Shown here one piece after another: positions 6,618 to 6,869 of a DNA stretch of 6,869 nucleotides. Each line of letters starts with the position of its first letter. Position 1 is the stretch's first letter. The notes below the pieces were generated by a model. The model searched no databases. It was given only the letters and a program-made list of their open reading frames with translations, and had not been told where the DNA came from. A program made the translations under genes and the position numbers. Source of the stretch: Candidatus Colicola caccequi (lineage in GTDB: Bacteria; Bacteroidota; Bacteroidia; Bacteroidales; Paludibacteraceae); assembly GCA_018065205.1 (NCBI GenBank), contig JAGHTR010000003.1, positions 1 to 6,869 on the forward strand, in the 5' to 3' direction.

Positions 6618-6691
6618 GCTTCCTTAGCTCAGTCGGTTAGAGCATCTGACTGTTAATCAGGGGGTCCAAGGTTCAAGTCCTTGAGGGAGCG
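6618..6691 (+). tRNA. tRNA-Asn (anticodon GTT)
   Basis: The 74-base gene folds into a full cloverleaf. The acceptor stem GCTTCCT (6618-6624) pairs with AGGGAGC (6684-6690), with one G-U pair; T8-A9 follow at 6625-6626; the D stem is GCTC/GAGC. The anticodon stem TCTGA/TCAGG encloses loop CTGTTAA with anticodon GTT, which reads AAC and AAT. The T stem CAAGG/CCTTG encloses TTCAAGT. The discriminator base is G6691, as expected for asparagine tRNAs. The CCA end is not encoded (CCC follows), so it must be added after transcription. Confidence 0.97.
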
Positions 6692-6697
6692 CCCATA

Positions 6698-6739
6698 AAA
6701 TCAGGCACTTACAACAATGTAGGTGCCTGATTTGTTTTC
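6698..6739 (+). terminator. Intrinsic terminator downstream of tRNA-Asn
   Basis: A 15-bp stem (6698-6712 with 6719-6733), broken only by one G-U pair, closes a 6-base loop, AACAAT. The distal side runs into a T-rich tail, TTTGTTTTC, at 6731-6739. It begins seven bases after the tRNA end, so the tRNA is almost certainly a single-gene transcript. The stem is also flanked by A's on the left, so it could terminate minus-strand transcription arriving from the right. Confidence 0.88.
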
Positions 6740-6794
6740 TGTGCGCTAAAAAATCCACTAAAAACTGTTCCAAAAATGGGCTAACAGCAGAGAG

Positions 6795-6869
6795 ATGTCT
6801 GTTTTGTTCTTATGTGTTCTTTTCTATATTGAGGAACTATCTATAACTTTAATGCAATTGCATCACTTG
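6795..6869 (+). CDS. Uncertain 5' fragment of an open frame cut by the window edge
   Basis: An ATG at 6795 opens a frame of 25 codons that stays open to the right edge; the other two plus-strand frames close within about 15 codons. The product starts MSVLFLCVLFYIEEL, with a hydrophobic beginning, and matches no family I recognise. No promoter is visible between the tRNA terminator and the ATG. With so few codons it may be chance. Confidence 0.15.
   Translation, partial: MSVLFLCVLFYIEELSITLMQLHHL
6852..6863. repeat. 12-bp perfect palindrome ATGCAATTGCAT
   Basis: The twelve bases at 6852-6863 equal their own reverse complement, and the symmetry ends there. It may be a protein-binding site or chance in A/T-rich DNA. 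Confidence 0.3.

Noticed and set aside
1..6869. CRISPR array, insertion sequence, toxin-antitoxin or phage genes
   Set aside because: No regularly spaced repeats, transposase motifs or terminal repeats flanking a gene, small paired genes or phage proteins are visible on either strand.

Overview
The window looks like a piece of a Bacteroidales (phylum Bacteroidota) chromosome. Three things point there. Two promoters have the TTTG / TAnnTTTG architecture of this group. Start codons are preceded by A/T-rich sequence and not by Shine-Dalgarno motifs. The proteins have the sequence style of Bacteroidales orthologues, for example the BirA motif GRGQAGNGW and the DGCGL motif in the S13 peptidase. 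These are judgements from reading, not from a database search.

Layout, left to right. Positions 1-178 hold no gene I can support, but include a GC-rich stretch with an imperfect inverted repeat (108-165). A monocistronic minus-strand gene (179-1324) encodes a P-loop ATPase of the AAA_14/DUF4143 type. It has its own promoter (1373-1404) and a perfect 9-bp inverted repeat at the predicted transcript start. From 6495 down to 1542 on the minus strand run five packed genes: a PfkB/adenosine-kinase-like kinase, a PlsC-type acyltransferase, a PBP4-type (S13) D-Ala-D-Ala carboxypeptidase/endopeptidase, a monofunctional biotin-protein ligase, and dTDP-glucose 4,6-dehydratase (rmlB/rfbB). Junctions are a 14-nt overlap, a 1-nt gap, a 23-nt overlap and a 1-nt gap, so a single transcript with translational coupling is very likely. 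On the plus strand, diverging from this operon, are a Bacteroidales promoter, a tRNA-Asn(GTT) gene (6618-6691) and a strong hairpin terminator. The last 130 bases are A/T-rich and hold only an uncertain open frame cut by the window edge.

Taken together, the operon serves the cell envelope: phosphatidic acid synthesis (PlsC), peptidoglycan trimming (PBP4), biotin loading of carboxylases such as acetyl-CoA carboxylase that feed fatty acid synthesis (BirA), and activated deoxysugar synthesis for surface polysaccharide (RmlB). The kinase at its head probably acts in nucleoside or sugar salvage.

Two starts should be moved downstream of the longest open frame. The ATPase starts at 1324 and the S13 peptidase at 4795. 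I looked for a new biological system and did not find one. The most interesting signals are the inverted repeat at the ATPase promoter and the GC-rich left-end structure.
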